From: Archangium violaceum
GTDB taxonomy: Bacteria; Myxococcota; Myxococcia; Myxococcales; Myxococcaceae
Length of the DNA stretch: 64,000 nt
NCBI RefSeq assembly: GCF_016887565.1
Contig: NZ_CP069396.1
Coordinates: 7,174,001 to 7,238,000, forward strand
Direction: 5' to 3'
The position numbers were made by a program, and so were the translations under genes. Positions 26,013 through 38,000 of the stretch are shown here, in pieces. Every line of letters begins with the position of its first letter. Within the stretch, counting starts at the first letter, position 1. The notes below the pieces were generated by a model. It did no database searches and had not been told where the DNA came from. It saw only the letters and a program-made list of their open reading frames with translations.

Positions 26013-29000
26013 TCAGACCGCTTCCTCAACAATCATGTGGCAGTTGGTGCCGCCAAAACCAAACGAGGAGATCGCCGCGAGACGGGAACCCTTCTCCGGC
26101 GTCCAATCCCTGAGCCCGGTGTTCGGGAAGAAGGGCGACTCCTGGAACTTGAACCGCGGGTGCGGGCTGCTGCAGTTCAGCGTGGCAGGGATCTTCCGAT
26201 TCACCATGCTGAGAAGCACCTTGATGAGGCTCGTGATGCCCGCGGCCGTCATCGTGTGGCCGAGGTTCGACTTCACGGACCCCAGCGCGCAGTACTGACG
26301 CCTCTGGGTGTATTGCCGGTAGACCTGGGTGGCCGCCTTGATCTCGATGGGATCACCCAGCAGCGTCCCGGTGCCATGCGCCTCGTAATAGCTGATGAGG
26401 TCCGGGTTGACCTGGCTGCGGCGCAGCGCGGCCTCGATGACGGCCTTCTGCCCCTCCTGGTTCGGAACGGTCAGTCCCATGGTCCTGCCATCGTTGTTGA
26501 CGGCGGAGCCCAGGATGGATCCCAGGATGTTGTCTCCATCCCTGACGGCGGCGTCGTAGTCCTTCAGCAGGATCAGTCCCGCGCCCTCTCCCAGCACGAA
26601 GCCCTTGGCGCGTTCATCGAAGACATAGGACTTCCCGTCATCGGACAGCACCTCGGCCCGGCTGAACCCGATGTGCGCGAAGGGGTCCACCAGCAGGAAG
26701 ATGCCGCCGGCCACCGCCATGTCGGATTCGCCGGTCAGGATGCTCTGGCACGCGTCGTGGACGGCCACCAGGGACGAAGAGCACGCCGTGTCGAGCGTCT
26801 TCGAGGTCCCCCGGAGGTCGTAGAAGTCCGAGACCCGGGCGGCCACCAGGTTGCCGATCGTATTCACGATCGCGCGCTTCAGCGTGGGGCGCGGCAGCAG
26901 GTGGTAGTTGTTCCGGACGTAGTTGTTCTCCTTCGCGCCCAGGATGATGCTGGTGTTGCTCCCCGCGAGTTCCTCTCGGGTGTAACCCGCTCGATCGAAG
27001 AGCTCCTGCGCCAGCTCGAGCGTGATCCGCTGCTGCGGATCCAACCCGACCGCGTCCTCCTCGCTGATCCCGAAGAACTCCGCGTCGAACGCCGCCAGAT
27101 CCTCCAGGAAGCCGGCCTTGTTCGTGTACGTCTTGTCCCTCGCGCCCTTGTCAGCGCTGAAGACGGCCTTCGGGTCCCAGCGCCGTGGCGACACCTCGGT
27201 GATGAGCTCCCGCCCCGCCGCCAGGTTCTCCCAGAACTGCTCCGGGGTCGCCGACTGCGGCAACCGGCAGGAGACGCCGATGATCGCGACCTTCCCGCTC
27301 CTGGCTCCGTTGTGGCTCCTGGGCGCTGGCTTGGGCTCGGGCTCCGGCTCCGGCGACCGCGGCGCCTCCACGGTCCGTGTCTCCGCGGCCGCGGACTCGA
27401 CTCGCGGCTCGACGGCCGGAGCGGGCTCGCTCACGACGTTGACGGCGATGCCCTCCTCGACCAGGAACTTCGCCAAGCCCCCGACCGTGGGGTGATCGAC
27501 GATCGCGCTCGGCTCCACCGCGTTGTCGTACTTGCCCTCCAGCCGGTTCAGCACCTTCATCATCAGGATCGAATCGAGGCCGTACTCCTCGAAGTTCGTC
27601 TCGGCGTCGATGTCCTCTTTCCGGATCTTCAGCAGGTCGGAGAGGATCTCGAGCAGGTCCGCACGGACCTGTGCTTCGTCCGCGCCCTCGCGCCGAACCT
27701 CCCTGGGCTCGACCGGAGCGGAGGCCGCCACGCGAGAAGCCGGCTCCGCTTCCGCCTTCCCGATCCCGAAGAGCGAGACGATCTTCTCCCGCTCTCCAGA
27801 GAGCACGATGAGCTGGTCGGCGCCGTTCGCGGAGAGGGCGAAGTCGAACGCCTCGGTGCCCTGCTCGGTGCGCAGGCTGCGCAGGCCCTTGCTCTTCTCC
27901 AGCCACGCTTCGGCCTGGGCATCGATGCGCATCCCCCCGTCCCGCCACAGCGGCCAGTCGATGGAGACGGTCCTACCCCTCCGCTCACCCCGCGCGACCT
28001 GGCCGTTCCGGGCCCGAGCGAATGCATCCAGGAACGCGTTCGCGCCGCTGTAGTCGCCCTGGCCCACGTTGCCGAAGACGCCAGCGAAGGAGGCGAAGAG
28101 CACGAAGAAGTCCAGCGCCTCGTTCTTCGTAACCTCGTCCACGTTCAGGGCGCCATCGACCTTCGAGCCGAAGACCTGTGCCGCGTCGGCCCCACTCTTG
28201 TTGAGGAGCAGCGAGTCCCTGAGGATCCCCGCGCTGTGCACGATGCCATCGATACGCCCGTGCTCGCGCTTGATCTCCGAGAAGGCGCGACGCACCTGCT
28301 CCTTCTCTCCCACGTCGACCTGCACGTACTCGACCTGGAAGCCCTCCTGCCGCAGCTCCTCCAGCGCCTTCTGCCTGTCACCGGTCAGCGGCGACCGGCC
28401 GCTGAGGACCACGGTGACGCCTTCGGTGGCGCAGAGGTGCCGCACGAAGATGGTTCCAAGGCCTCCCAGTCCGCCCGTGATCCAATAGACGCTACCGGGT
28501 CGCACGGCCTGCGTTCCACGGCCTCCGAGCAAAGCGGAAGGCCCGAGCTCCACCAGCCGCTTGACTTCGCGGCTCCCGTCCGAGCCATACCGGACCTCGT
28601 CCTCGGACGAGGTGTCGGCGCTCTCGCGACGGATGAGCTCCTGCAGACGTCCCGGCTCGAGCGTCTCCAGCCGGTCGATGGTGACCACCTTCGGCTGGAG
28701 CTTCGAGTTCTCGAGCCTCGCCGTCTTCAGCAACCCGGCGAGGGGCGCATACAGGTGCTCTCCACTCCCGCCGGGAACGACGGCCAGGATCGGCTGCTTG
28801 TCCTTCGGCTTCCTCTGGAGGATGCCCTTGACGAGCTCGAGGCCGGCCGCGAAGCACTCGTAGACGCCTCCCCCTCGTGAGGTCGAGTCTGGCGGAGACA
28901 TCCGGTGCGTCTCGAAGCCGAGCCCCGCCTCGATAGCCCGAGCCACCCGCTCCTGGACGCCCCACAGGAGCAGCACGGGGGTCACACCGCGCTCCAGCCC

Positions 29001-32000
29001 GAGGTCCGAGGCGCCGGCCTCCTTCCGCTGCCACTGAGGCCGGGCGTAGACCACGTCCGCCCGAGCCTCCGCTCTCGCGCGCACCGGCTCTGGCTTCTGC
29101 TCGCGCCTTCCGGGCGACTTCAGCGTCACGGACTCGAAGCGAACACAGAGTCCACCGTTCGCATCGAGGATCTCGACATCGAACTTCAAGAGCTTCGGAT
29201 CGGCACTCCGCTCCGGCGCGCGCCGCACCCGGGCGTAGGCCTGCGCGGGAGTCGGCGCGTGGATCTCGACGGCCTTCGCGAAGAACGGCAGATGGGACGG
29301 GCCCGCGTCCAGGGTTCCATCCGCCCCCAGGGAAAAGCCAAGGGTGGCCTGGAGCGCGGCATCCATGATGCTCGGATGCAGCACGAAGTCCTTCCGACCG
29401 TCGTTCAAGAAGGCCGGCAGGGAGAGCTTCGCCAGCACCTCATCCGGGCCGTAGCTCAGCTCCTCCACGCAGCGGAAACCGGCGCCGTAATCGAGCCCCC
29501 GCTCCTTGAAGAGGCGGTAGAGCCGCTCGCTGGTGACCCTGGAGGCGTGGCGCTCGCGGAGACCCGCCAGGTCGACCCTGATCGCGTTCCGGCTCGGACT
29601 GTCGCCGAGCACCACCCGCCCCTGGCTGTGGACGATCGCTCCGCTCGGAGCTCCGTCCGGGCCACTGCGAACCTCATAGCTGACCTCCGACCCCTCGGAG
29701 CGCAGGGACACCACGACCCGGGAGCGGGTGTTGCCCACGACGATCGGCTCGGCCCACACGACGTGCTCGAACCCGAGCGGCTTCCTCCCGCCCGAGTACT
29801 CCACCGCGGCCCTGACCATCTCCAGGTAGGCGACGCCCGGAAGGACGCGCTCCTGGCCGACACGGTGGTCCTTCAAGAAGAACTCATCGCCGCTGAAGAC
29901 GGTAGCGAACCGCTGCTCGCCGAAGACAGAGGTGTTCTCGTGAACGAGCGGGTGGAGGACCTTCGCCCGGCTGCTCGTCGCTTCCGCCGCCACCGCTTCC
30001 GCCGCCACCCAGTACCGCTCCTGCGCGAACGGATACGTCGGCAGGGGAATCCGTCTGGCCGGCTGGTCTTCGTACAAGACGGCCCAGTCCAGATCGCCGC
30101 CCCTGACCCAGAGCTCACCGAGCTGCTTGACCTTGCCCTTCAAGGCCCACTTCCGGATTCCCTCCCGGAGGTCCTCGTCCATGTACAGGTGGCGGATGCC
30201 ATCCCTGTCCTTCGAGGCCTGCCCGCGAAGGACGTTCTCGACCTCCGACCGTCCCGAGCCGAAGGCATCCAGTTGCTTGCACAGCTCGGCCACGTCACTG
30301 GCCAGGAACACCACGCGGTGGTCCATGGCCTGCCGCCCGAGCTGCAGCGTGTACGCGACATCCCGGAGGTCGAGCTGCTCCGAGGCCGACACCTTCTTCA
30401 GGTGCGCGCTCAGGCGCGCGGCCATGAGGGGGAGTCGGTCCTGCTTCCTGGCCGACAACGGGATGGCCACCCGCTGCCCGTCCTGTCGCGAGCGGTCCGG
30501 CATCCGCGAGCGCCTGGAGCCCGGCGTCTCCCGGTACTCCTCGATCACCATGTGGGCATTGGTCCCGCTGAAACCGAAGGAGCTGATCGCGGCCCGGCGA
30601 GGCTGGTCCCCCGTTCGCGTCCACTCCCGCAGCGTCGTATTGACGAAGAACGGGCTGTCCTCGAAGTCGATGTGCTCGTTGCCCTGCTGGAAGTTGATGC
30701 TCGGCGCGAGCTTGCCGTGCTTCAGCGACAACAACACCTTCTCCAGGCTGACCAGACCGGCGGCCGCGGCGGTGTGTCCCAGGTTGGTCTTCACCGAGCC
30801 GATCGCGCAGAACCGCTTCCGGTCGGTGTGCTCCCGGAAGACCGTCGTCAGCGCATCGAGCTCGATGGGATCGCCGAGCTTCGTGCCCGTGCCGTGGGCC
30901 TCCACGTAGCTGATGCTCTCGGGCGAAATGCCGAACCGCCGGTAGACGTTCCGCTGGAGCTCGCTCTGGGAGTTGGCACTGGGCGCGGTGATGCCGTTCG
31001 TCTTCCCGTCCTGGTTGATGCCCGACCCGGCGATCACCCCGTAGATGTGATCACCCGCCTCGACGGCGTCCTCCAGGCGCTTCAACACCACGGCCGTCAC
31101 GGCCTCGGCCGGCACGAACCCGTCCGCCCTGTTGTCGAACGTGAAGCAACGGCCCTGAGGCGACAGCATGCCCGCCTCACACATCTGCCTGTACACGTCG
31201 ACGCTGAGGTACAGCGTGACGCCTCCCACGAGCGCCATGTCGATCTCGTGGGACAGGAGGGCCTGAGCGCCCAGGTGCGCGGCCACGAGCGAGGACGAGC
31301 ACGCCGTGTCCAGCGAGATCGCGGGGCCCTTCAGGTTCAGGAAGTAGGCAATCCGCGCCGCCGAGATGGCATTCGAGGTGCCCAGCATCGTCTGGGCCAT
31401 GCCCATGTACTTCGGATTCCTCGCCAGCACCTGCCAATACTCGTTGGACATGATGCCGAGGTAGGTTCCACCTCGCACACCGTGCAGCGACTCCGGCGAG
31501 TAGCCAGCGTCCTCCAACGCCTTCCAGGCCTCCTGCAGGAAGAGCCGCTGCTGCGGATCCATGCACTCGGCTTCGACGGGAGACAGGTTGAAGAACAGCG
31601 GATCGAACTCGTCGATGTCATCGAGCGCACCGAGCCACTTCGAGTAGATCCCCCCGTTCCCCTTGTTCGCGGGGTTGAAGTGCTCATCGAGGTCCCAGCG
31701 GTTCTTTGGAACCTCGACGACACTGCACACACCGTCCGCGAGGTTGTTCCAGAACTCGTCGACGTTCTTCGCGCCCGGGAACCGGCCCGACATGCCGACG
31801 ATCGCGATCTTCCCCGTGGAAGCCGACACCTGAGGGCGAGGGCTCTCTCTCTCGCGAGGACGCTCATCCCGCACGGTCGTCACGGGCGAGACCGGAGGCT
31901 CGGCCCGCGCGGTCCGCGGAACCTCGGGCTCCCTGGCGACGATGGGCTCCCTGGCGACAACGGGCTCTGGCGCCCGCTCTTCCCGGGGACGCAACGGGGC

Positions 32001-35000
32001 GGAAGGGGCGGTCCTGGGTGCTGGCGCGTCGTCCCGGGACAGGTTGCGGTCGATGAACCGGGCCAGATCATCGAGGGTGGGATGGTCGTACAGCTTCGTC
32101 GCGGCGAGCTTCAATCCGAAGTGCTGGTTGATGCTCTTGATCCACTCGACGCCGATGATCGAGTCCATCCCCAGGTCGACGAACTTCTCGTCCTCCCGAA
32201 CCTCTCCCTCCTTGAGGAACAGCAGGGCGGTGAGCTGCTTCGCGAGGGTCTGCTTGATGGAGGCGGTCTGGTCCTGGGCGGGCCTGGCCACCTCTTCCTT
32301 CGGCTGTGCGGGGCGATTGCGCTCGGGGGCCGGTGCAACCGGAGCCGCCTGCCCCGCGAGCCTTCCGGCGATGAACGCCGACAGATCCACCAGTGTCGGG
32401 TGGTCGTACAGCTTCGTCGCGGGAAGCTTGAGGCCGAAGCGCTCGTTGATGAGCTTCACCCACTCGACGCCGATGATCGAGTCCAGGCCCAGGTCGACGA
32501 ACTTGTCACCATCCCGGAGTTCACCCTCCTTGAGGAACAGCAGTTGCGCCAGCTGCTTCTCCAGGGTGGACTTGATCTGCGCCACGTCCTGCTGGCTGGC
32601 GGTAGGCGCCTTCACCGGGGCCGGGTCCGCGGCGGGCACAGGGTCCTTCACCTCGGAGGCGCGATACGCCGGGCTCGCGGGGACCGTCCGCGTCCCCTGC
32701 TCTCTCGGGGACTCCTTCGGCGCGGTAGCCGGGGTGCGGGCGACCATGTCCCCGATGAACGCCGCGAGGTCCGAGATGGTCGGGTAGTCGTACAGCCGGG
32801 TGGCGGGAATCTTGAGGGAGAAGCGCTCACCGATGAGCCGCGTCCACTCCACTCCGACGATGGAATCCAGACCCAGCTCGGTGAACTTCAGCGCCTCGTC
32901 GATGTTGGTGCTGTCCAGGAACAGCAGGGTCTTGAGCTGCCGCTTCAGCTCCGCCTTGATCACATCGAGCCCCTCGCCACGAACGCTCGGCGCCGCGCGA
33001 GCCACGGGTGCCACCTGGGGCTCCGGTGCCGCACGGGTCTCCACCGCGGCGGGGCCACCCGGCGTGCCCAGGCGGATCCTGGGGCGACTCGCCTGAGACG
33101 GGGGGGACACGGGCTTCACTGGAACGTCATTCAAGTTCGCCAGCTTGATTCTTGGAGCCACTGCCGCGTCCGCCTTGTCGCTCGACCGCTGCCCGGTTGC
33201 TTCAGCGGTCCTGGTCCTGTCCAACTTCCCGTTGTCTTCCGAGTGCACGCCGCTCTCGTTTGAATCGCTCTTGCCCGAGGCCTCGAACCAGATCTTGCGT
33301 TTCATGAACGCGTAGGTCGGCAGCGAGAGTCTTCTCGGGCTCTTGTCGAGGTACAGCTGCTTCCAATCGATGCTTCCGCCCGTGCACCACAGGGCGGCCA
33401 ACTTCTCCAACTGCCCCTCACGCAGCCAGCGCTCGACGCTCCGCGTGTCCGCATCGGGAGAGGCACCGTTGCCCTTGCCCACGTGGCCCTGGAAGCAGTT
33501 CGCGATCGTCTGCCCGCCATCGACATACTCCTCCAGCCGCTGGCGAAGCTCCGAGGTGCCGTGGACGACGAACGCGGCCCGGTGCTCCATCGCCTCCCGG
33601 CCCACCATCAGCGTGTAGGCCAGGTCGACCAGGTCCACCGGGGACTGGCGGAGGAAAGCCAGCATCTTCCCGGCATAGGCCTTCAGGGACTCGGGCGTCT
33701 TCGCCGAGAAGATCACCAGGGCCGGCGCGTCATCGGAGGTGGCGTGCCTGACCGTCCTGGCCCGCTCGCCTGCGTATTCCTCGATGATGACATGCGCATT
33801 CGAGCCTCCGGCTCCGAACGAGCTGATGCCCGCCCGCCGCGGCCACTCCCGCCCGTCGATGACGGGGCGCTCCCAGTCCGACAAGGTCCGCTGCACCTTG
33901 AACGGGCTGAGCGCGAAGTTGATGTTCGGGTTCAGGCTCTCCGAGTGCAGCGACGGAACGAGCTTCCCGTGCGCGAGCTGGAGCAGGATCTTGGTGACCC
34001 CCGCGATGCCCGCCGCGGCCTCCAGGTGGCCGATGTTCGCCTTCACCGAGCCGATCGCGCAGAACTGTTTGTCCTCGCTGTGCTTCTTGAAGGCCTTGGA
34101 CAAGCCCGCGATCTCGATCGGATCGCCCAGCTCGGTGCCCGTGCCGTGCGCCTCGATGTAGCTGAGGGTCCTGGCATCGACCCTGGCGCGCTCCAGTGCG
34201 GCGCTGATCAGCTCTCCCTGCGCGTTGGGGTTCGGGACGGTGTAGCCGGAGGTCCGCCCCCCATGGTTGATGGCGCTTCCCCGGATCACCCCGTAGATGA
34301 GGTCGCCGTCCTTCTCGGCCTGATCGAGGCGCTTCAGCAGGATCGCTCCCGAGCCTTCACCAGGGACGAATCCATTTCCACCCTTGCCGAAGCTCCGGTT
34401 CTTGCCATCGTCGGACAGCATCCGCATCCGGCTCAGGTAGGCATAGCTCGACGGATGGACATACAGGTTGACGCCGCCGGCGATCGCGATGTCGCAGCTG
34501 CCGTTGCGGATGTGCTCACAGGCCAGATGGATGGCCGTCAGCGAGGCGGAGCACATCGTGTCCACGGGCAGGCTCGGGCCGTGGAAGTCGAAGGCGAAGG
34601 ACACCCGGTTCGCCAGCGAGCTGAAGGACGTCTGCGGATGGAAGCCCTTCTCCTGTCCCTCCGCCGAGCGGTACAGGTCGAAGCCGGTCTTGGTGATCCC
34701 CGCGTACACCCCCACCGTGAACCGGCCGAGCGACTCGCGCGTATATCCGGCGTCCTCGATGACTTCCCAGCACGACTCCAGGAACTTGCGCTCCTGGGGA
34801 TCGATGTTCAGCGCCTCGCGGGGCGAGACATTGAACAGGAGGCAGTCGAACTCGTTGAAGCCCTGGATGAAGCCGCCCCACTTGCTGTAGCTCTTCCCCT
34901 GCTTGCCCGCTTCATCCTTGTCCGGGCAGTAATGCCGTTCGACGTCCCAGCGCTCGCCCGGGATGACGCCGATGCTCTCCTTCGCGTCCCGGAGGTTGTT

Positions 35001-38000
35001 CCAGAACTGCCGGATGTCTTCCGCGCCGGGATACCGGCCCGACAGGCCGATGATGGCGATCGGCGTGTCGTCGTCCCTTGGAGGGACGCGTCCGGGCACG
35101 GGTTCAGTGCCCTCCTGACGAGCCATGGGAGCCGACTCGCCCTGGACTCGCGGTTCCGGGGCCTTCGGGCCGACCCATCGCGAGACGGCCTCCCGCTGCT
35201 CCTGGAGGAAATAGTCCGCGAGGTCGGCCAGCGTCCGGTACTCGTAGAACAGGGTCTTGGAGACGAGGTTGTCTCCCAGGACCTCATCGAGGATCCGGTT
35301 GATCTGCCCGATCATGATCGAATCGATTCCGTACATCTCGAACGACTCGGTCTCGTCGATCTTCGAGCTCGGAATCTTGATCACACCCGCCAGCAGTTCC
35401 TTGAGCGCGTCGAGGACGCCGCGCCTGAGCGCGCCATCGTCCAGCTCGGTGGGCCGGGCCGCCTCCCGCTTCTCCTCCACGGCTGAACGGAAGAGCCCGG
35501 CCTCGAGCACCTGGCGGCGCAGCCTCGGGACGTCACCTTCCAGGACCAGGAGGTGGTGGCACTCCGCTTCCAGGAGCCGGTCGAAGACGGCCAGTCCGGT
35601 CTCCGTGCGCATCGGAGACATCCCCAGCCTGCGCTGGAGCAGCTGGAGGCTCTCCTCGTCGACCCCCATCCCCCCTTCCTTCCACAGGGGCCAGCTCACG
35701 GAGAGGGTCTTTCCGGAGCGTTCCCCCTCCTGAACCAGCCGCTGCCGGTACTCCGCATACCCGTCCAGGAACGCGTTGGCGGCCGAGTAGTCAGCCTGAC
35801 CCACGTTCCCCAGGAGGCTGGTCATGGAAGAGAAGACGACGAAGAAGTCCAGGGGCTCTTCCCGCGTGGCCAGGTCGACGTTGACGACGCCCCCCACCTT
35901 GGGAGCCATCACCGTGGCGATCTCGGCCTCGGTCTTCTTGATGATGAACGCATCGCGGATGAGACCCGCGCTGTGGATGACACCGTTGAGACGTCCGTGG
36001 CGCCGTTTGATCTCCGCGACGATCCGCTGGACGTCCTCCCTCACGGCGATATCACCCTGGAGGTACTCGACCGTCGCACCCGAGGCCCGCAGGGCGTCGA
36101 GCTGCACCCGCTTCTCGTCGCTCAACGGCGAGCGCCCCGTGAGAACGAGCTTCGCCGAGCCCACCCGGCCGAGGTGCCTGGCGAAGATCAACCCCAGGCC
36201 GCCCAGGCCACCGGTGATCCAGTAGACGCCGCCATCCCTGAGACGTGCGGGCGTGCCCGTCCCCCGGAGCTCGACCGGAGAGAGCTCCTTCAGCGTCCGG
36301 ACCTGCCGCGTCCCGTCCTCGAGGTAGCGGACCTCTTCGGCCAGGGACTCGCCGGAGCCGCACTCCTTCTCGAGGATCGCCAGGATGCGCTCGGGGCTCA
36401 GCGTGCTGGGGACGGTGATGAGCTTGCCCCGAACGCTCGGATTCTCCTGGCAGGCCGTCTTGAGCAGGGCCATCAGGGGCGCGTAGGCCAGGCCCGAGAA
36501 GTCCAGCCGACGTGGCTCGGAGCGCTCCGCGGAGCTCAGCACCACGATGTTCTGAGACTCGGTCCCCCGGCCTTCCAGGCGCCTCCGGACCCGCCTGAAC
36601 ACGTCCAGGAAGTCACGCGAGAACCGCTCGCCGACGGACTCTTCCGCGTCGTCCCGTGCCGAGCTCAGGGACGCGATCTCCGTCGATGGGAAGAGCGAGG
36701 CGGCGCGGCTCTCGAGCTCCGTTCCCGCGTTGGCGAGAACGAGGAGGGACGCCGCGGGGCGCGAAGTGGAGGCTCCGGTCCCTGAGAGGGCCTTGTCCTC
36801 CCACCGGGGAACCGCCTGGAGAACGCCGTCCAGCGTGGCGTCCGGCCGCTGCTCACGAACCTCCACGGGCGCGGGCTCCGCCACCGGGAGGCTCGCGCTC
36901 ACCCAGTGACGATCCCGGGCAAAGGGATAGGTGGGGAGCCCCGCCTTGCGCGGCATGCTCTGGCCGTAGAGCCCGTGCCAGTCGACCTCGAGTCCCTCGA
37001 CCCAGTTCTGGGCGAGCTTCCGGAGGTCCTGTCCCTGGACCGCCCGACCGCTGGCGTCCACGCCGTTGCTCTCGAACGCGGGGCGCCGGGCCGCCGCCTT
37101 GACCTTCGCGACCCGTCCCCGGATGACGTTCCCGGCGTCGTTGCCAGTGGATGGATGGGCCTTCAGCGCGCGTAGCAGCTCGTCCGCGTCATTCACGAGG
37201 AACGCCACGCGCTCCCGCATCGGCTCCCGCCCGGTCTGCGAGGTGTACGCAAGGGACTCGAGCTGTTCCGGGGTGAGGGCCGGGTGGCGGAGCAACTGGT
37301 CACGGAAGCTCGCGATCATCTGCTCCAGCTGCTCCCCGGTCCTCGCGGAGAACACCACGAGCCGTGGCCCGGAAGAGGGCTGGCGCTGGGCTTCCACCTG
37401 GCCAACAGGCTCGACGTACTCCTCGATGACCGCGTGCGCGTTGGCGCCACCAAAGCCGAACGAGCTCACGCCCGCTCGCCGCGGCCAGTGTGCGCCCGCC
37501 CCGTCCACCAGCGGCTCCCAGGGCTGGAGCTTGTCGACGACGTAGAACGGGCTTCCCGTGAGGTGCAGATGCGGGTTCATCTGCTCGAAGTGCACCGTCG
37601 GCGGCAGCTGCTTGTTCCGCAGGCAGGCGAGGATCTTGATCAAGCCCGCCGCGCCCGCCGCCGACTCCAGGTGTCCGATGTTGGTCTTGATCGAACCCAG
37701 GGCGCAGCGGTGCCGCGACAGGTCCTCGCCCCGCTTCTGGCCCAGCTTCGCGAACGCGTTCTGCAGGGCCTCGACCTCGAGAGGATCCCCGAGTGGCGTC
37801 CCCGTACCGTGGGCCTCGACGTACCCGATGCTCTGGAGCGGAACGTTCGCGGCCTCGTACGCCGAGACGAGGAGCTCCGTCTGGGCGTTGGGATTCGGGG
37901 CCGTCAGCGAGTTGGCCCTGCCGCCGTGGTTCACCGCCGTGCTTCGCACCAGACCGTGGATCCGGTCCCCATCCGCCCGCGCGCGCGCGAGGGGCTTGAG

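Noticed and set aside
26012-26032. TTG start of PKS B overlapping PKS A
   Set aside because: The ATG at 26011 has GAGGAAG at good distance and follows the PKS A stop by one base.
6956-33263. Very long open plus-strand frames (for example 6956-12361, 12536-16864, 28905-33263) opposite the PKS genes
   Set aside because: Their translations are low-complexity Arg/Leu/Pro/His-rich sequence mirroring the PKS codons; GC-rich third positions remove stops. The minus strand encodes complete PKS domains.
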